Positions 61,134 through 63,640 of a stretch of DNA of 63,640 bases are shown here, one piece after another. The stretch spans positions 1 through 63,640 of the forward strand of contig CAZMXI010000005.1 in assembly GCA_964570205.1 (NCBI GenBank), written 5' to 3'. Made by a program: the position numbers and the translations under genes. The first letter of the stretch is position 1, and each line of letters starts with the position of its first letter. Under the pieces are notes generated by a model that was given only the letters and a program-made list of their open reading frames with translations, had not been told where the DNA came from and did not search any database. Source of the stretch: CAZMXI01 sp964570205 (GTDB taxonomy: Bacteria > Planctomycetota > Phycisphaerae > Tepidisphaerales > Tepidisphaeraceae).

Positions 61134-62888
61134 ATGATGCGGGCAAGACACGCAATTCAGGCGGGCGCGTTGGGCTTGGGTATGGGTGTGTGCGCATTGC
61201 CGGCGGGGGCCGCCGTGTGCGATTGGCGAGCCCATCTGGGCGGTTCATACGGCTCTCCCGCCAACTGGTCGCCCAAGGGCGTGCCTACTGCCGCGGATGC
61301 CGTGCGTTTCGACCTGTCCGGCGCTTATACCGTGCACCTCGACTCCAGTCGATCCGCACAGCAATTCCAAGTCGGCAACGACATGCTTGTGTTTGATATG
61401 GGGGGCAGTGATTTTGGCCTGTTGGGATACGAATCCCCCGGACCATACGTGATGCTCGAATCGGACGAGCCTTCGCTGGTACTCGGCTTGAACTCCGGCG
61501 ACCAGGCCCGCGTCAGCCTGGTCAACGGCACTTTTACGAGCTATTTGTCCATTCTGGGGGCGGCCTCCGGTTCAGACGGCAACGTCACCGTACGTGACAA
61601 CGGCATCTGGAACGTCAACGACCTGCTCAGTGTCGGCAATGTCGGCAGCGGCGGATTGACCATCACAGGCGGCGGTGCCGTTCACGCCGCGTTCGCCCAG
61701 GTCGGCACCGGACCCGGCACTCATGGTCGGATTGTCGTCAGCGGCGAAGATGCCTCGTTCACCGTCGACGGCGATCTGCTCATCGGCAGCGAGGACACCA
61801 CCATCACGGGACAGGTCGTGGTCCGGGGCGGCGCGGCTATTACAGTTGCCGGCGCTATCGACGTGCGTGATGGCGGCCTGCTTCGGCTCGAAGGCGGCTT
61901 CCTCACCGCCGGCAGCCTGGAGAGCACGGGAGAAATGAACCTGATCCGAGGGACTCTCGACATCGGCGGTGAGATATCCGTGTTGGATGACGGAGCACTG
62001 ACGCTGGATGGCGCGACCCTCAGGGCGGCGTCAATCAGCGGGCGGGGACCCATCAACTTCCTGTCCGGTGTTCTAGACATCACAGGCCCCCGCCGTGAAC
62101 TGCCACCCGGCGGCGACCTTGGCGATGACATCTACTTGCCTCCGGAGCAGGCCGGCAAAATCTCCCGCAAGGCCACGCTGGCCGCCAGCGCTCATCTCCG
62201 CCTGGACGGCGGCGATTTCAACGCTGAGGAAATGGAGAATTTCGGCCAGATCACCCTCAGCCACAACGCCCTGCTGCGAGGCTCTCTGATCAATCGCGGG
62301 CGAATCGCCGGGACCGGCGTCGTGGTGGATCCGATCGTCAATTTTGGGCAATTTGTCGCCGAGAACGGCCAGGAACTGAGATTCAACGGCTCCGTCGTTC
62401 ACCATGGGCAGGCTTACGCGGATCCTTCATCCTCGCTGGTGTTCTACGGCGGGGTGACCGGCGCGGGCGAGTTTGACGGCGGCGGCAACTTCAGGTTCCG
62501 GAACACCTACAGCCCCGGCAACAGCCCGGGAGACATTAGCGTCGTTGGCAACCTCATTATGGAACCCGCCAGCATCCTGATCATGGAGATTGGCGGCAGC
62601 GCCTACGACCAGATCCACGTTTCAGGCAATGTCACCGTCGCGAATGTGCAGATATCGCTCCTGGACGATTTCGCCCCGACGCTTGGCGCATCCTACACGT
62701 TGATCGACGCGGGCGGCCTGATGGAGCATACGGGTCTGATTTACGCCCCATCGCTTCCCTACGGGTACGCCTGGTCGATCGAGCAGAACACGCAGTTGCT
62801 CGTGGCACAGATCATTCCCGAACCATCCGCAATGCTGTTGGCCGCGATGGGCGCTGCTGGGCTAATCCTTAGACGCCGACGGGTATAA
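61134..62888 (+). CDS. PEP-CTERM sorting-domain protein with beta-helix repeats
   Basis: Secreted protein of 584 residues. A signal peptide (GALGLGMGVCALPAGA) is followed by a long run of Gly/Asp-rich, autotransporter-like repeats (GLTITGGGAVHAAFAQVGTG, QVVVRGGAAITVAGAIDV), consistent with a right-handed beta-helix. The end is a PEP-CTERM signal: PEPSAML, then a hydrophobic helix and RRRRV. Such proteins are cut and sorted by an exosortase, not seen in this window. The ATG at 61134 follows AGGTGGAG; the second ATG is at 61137. Likely envelope or matrix protein. Confidence 0.87.
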   Translation: MMRARHAIQAGALGLGMGVCALPAGAAVCDWRAHLGGSYGSPANWSPKGVPTAADAVRFDLSGAYTVHLDSSRSAQQFQVGNDMLVFDMGGSDFGLLGYESPGPYVMLESDEPSLVLGLNSGDQARVSLVNGTFTSYLSILGAASGSDGNVTVRDNGIWNVNDLLSVGNVGSGGLTITGGGAVHAAFAQVGTGPGTHGRIVVSGEDASFTVDGDLLIGSEDTTITGQVVVRGGAAITVAGAIDVRDGGLLRLEGGFLTAGSLESTGEMNLIRGTLDIGGEISVLDDGALTLDGATLRAASISGRGPINFLSGVLDITGPRRELPPGGDLGDDIYLPPEQAGKISRKATLAASAHLRLDGGDFNAEEMENFGQITLSHNALLRGSLINRGRIAGTGVVVDPIVNFGQFVAENGQELRFNGSVVHHGQAYADPSSSLVFYGGVTGAGEFDGGGNFRFRNTYSPGNSPGDISVVGNLIMEPASILIMEIGGSAYDQIHVSGNVTVANVQISLLDDFAPTLGASYTLIDAGGLMEHTGLIYAPSLPYGYAWSIEQNTQLLVAQIIPEPSAMLLAAMGAAGLILRRRRV

Positions 62889-62904
62889 GCCTACCCGCGA
62901 GCTG

Positions 62905-63640
62905 TTACTTGTCATTTTCAGGGGGCAGCGTCACGGGCGGCCGGGTCAGGTAGTCCCGCAGCTTCGTGGTTTTGTTTTCGGTATCCCCCCCCGTCACCAG
63001 AAAGAACCGGTCTCCCGCCACACCCGCATCAATATTGGTGACGGGGTTGGAATCCGCCGTGAACCGCGCCTTGGTCAGCGCCGCCCACTGGCCATCCTTG
63101 CCCTGCACCCAGCCATTGCCAAACAGCGCCCTGCGGGGGTGAGTGGCCGAAACACGATCCCGCTTGAAATCCTCGATGAACGAATAATAACCGCCCAGGT
63201 TCCTGCCGCTGCCGAGGGTCGAGAACGTCACCAGGTGCTTCCAGGCGTTCTCCTCGGGGATGAAGAAATAAGCCGAGAATACCGTGCGCGGATCTTCCAG
63301 TTTCGCGCGAACCAGGAATCGATACGTCTGTCCCGTCTTCCAGTCGTAGTCGAAGAATGACTGGCCGCCGGTGCCTTCGCCGCCAAATCTGCCGACACGG
63401 ACCTTGTCGCCCTGGTGCAGCACCCTGACCCGTTTCTCTTCTGCGACGATCTTCGGATCGTTCTGCGAGCCGGGGTCCCACACCGAGAAGATGACGACTT
63501 TCTTGCCGTTTCCGAGTTCCTGAATCCCGAAGTACCCCATGTTGAAGCCGCAGGCCATGAAGTACGTGCCGGGAGCGGACTTCGCCGGGGTCATCTCGTT
63601 GTAGAAGGCAACGCCCTCAGGAGCCGGGTAGCCCAGATGC
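62905..63640 (-). CDS. DUF3472-domain protein, N-terminus beyond window
   Basis: Fragment of at least 245 codons; the frame is open to the last base (reading HLGYPAPEGVAFYNEMTPA at the upstream end), so the start is outside. GTYFMACGFNMGYFGIQE and FGGEGTGGQSFFDYDWKTG are typical of DUF3472, found in many planctomycete secreted proteins, often with a DUF5077 domain upstream. No enzyme role is known. It is convergent with the PEP-CTERM gene, 16 bp apart. Confidence 0.75.
   Translation of the reverse strand, partial: HLGYPAPEGVAFYNEMTPAKSAPGTYFMACGFNMGYFGIQELGNGKKVVIFSVWDPGSQNDPKIVAEEKRVRVLHQGDKVRVGRFGGEGTGGQSFFDYDWKTGQTYRFLVRAKLEDPRTVFSAYFFIPEENAWKHLVTFSTLGSGRNLGGYYSFIEDFKRDRVSATHPRRALFGNGWVQGKDGQWAALTKARFTADSNPVTNIDAGVAGDRFFLVTGGDTENKTTKLRDYLTRPPVTLPPENDK

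Noticed and set aside
1..63640. tRNA, rRNA, CRISPR arrays and insertion sequences
   Set aside because: I looked for these while reading the intergenic regions and recognised none. A tRNAscan or Infernal run could still find RNA genes that I missed.

Overview
The window is GC-rich DNA from a bacterium that looks like a member of Planctomycetota, probably an anaerobic or fermentative Phycisphaerae-type lineage. This is inference. It rests on many secreted PQQ-like beta-propeller proteins, Tat-exported Gfo/Idh/MocA oxidoreductases, a PEP-CTERM protein, a DUF3472 protein, a B12-dependent (class II) ribonucleotide reductase and a large [FeFe]-hydrogenase operon. A run of 10 N at 54363-54372 shows that this is a scaffolded draft or metagenome assembly. 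No rRNA, tRNA, CRISPR array or insertion sequence was recognised.

Layout. 1-5004 (minus): ribokinase fragment, recQ, an MFS transporter and a small membrane protein. 5177-17753 (plus): a tightly packed ten-gene operon. It encodes a PaaK-type acid-CoA ligase, two secreted beta-propellers, an EhpF-like acid-activating enzyme, an aldehyde-dehydrogenase-type reductase, an iron alcohol dehydrogenase, a HemW/HemN-like radical SAM enzyme, a chorismate-lyase-fold protein, an FAD halogenase-like enzyme and a hotdog thioesterase. 17710-21698 (minus): lgt, agmatine-to-putrescine genes aguA and aguB, and holA. 21845-23462 (plus): three proteins of unknown function. 23557-33463: two Gfo/Idh oxidoreductases, an FGGY kinase, a decayed gene, three more propellers, a cold-shock protein and a TIM-barrel isomerase. 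33561-38913 (minus): FtsX-type permease, ATPase and a GT4 glycosyltransferase. 38983-46237 (plus): aldo/keto reductase, dcd, a small lipoprotein and nrdJ, which carries an intein. 46538-58740 (minus): a ten-gene hydrogenase operon. 58898-63640: an ACT-domain protein, a membrane glycosyltransferase-like protein, a PEP-CTERM protein and a DUF3472 protein.

Two systems stand out. The first is the 5177-17753 operon. Its contents predict a path from chorismate to a hydroxybenzoate, ring halogenation or hydroxylation, carboxyl activation, and reduction to an aldehyde and then an alcohol, with a radical SAM step of unknown purpose. No ketosynthase, acyl carrier protein or methyltransferase is present, so the product is either a small aromatic or is completed elsewhere. 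The second is the order rex-hydC-hydB-hydA-hydG-hydF-hydE-ferredoxin-sensory hydrogenase-SpoIIE phosphatase. It puts a bifurcating-type hydrogenase, its complete maturation set, an NADH/NAD+ sensor and a probable H2-sensing output module in one transcription unit. Three 14-bp direct repeats lie just downstream of its probable promoter.

Other notable points are an intein placed exactly at the radical cysteine of NrdJ with a weakened homing-endonuclease motif, and an assembly junction inside hydA whose two sides appear to overlap in protein but not in DNA.
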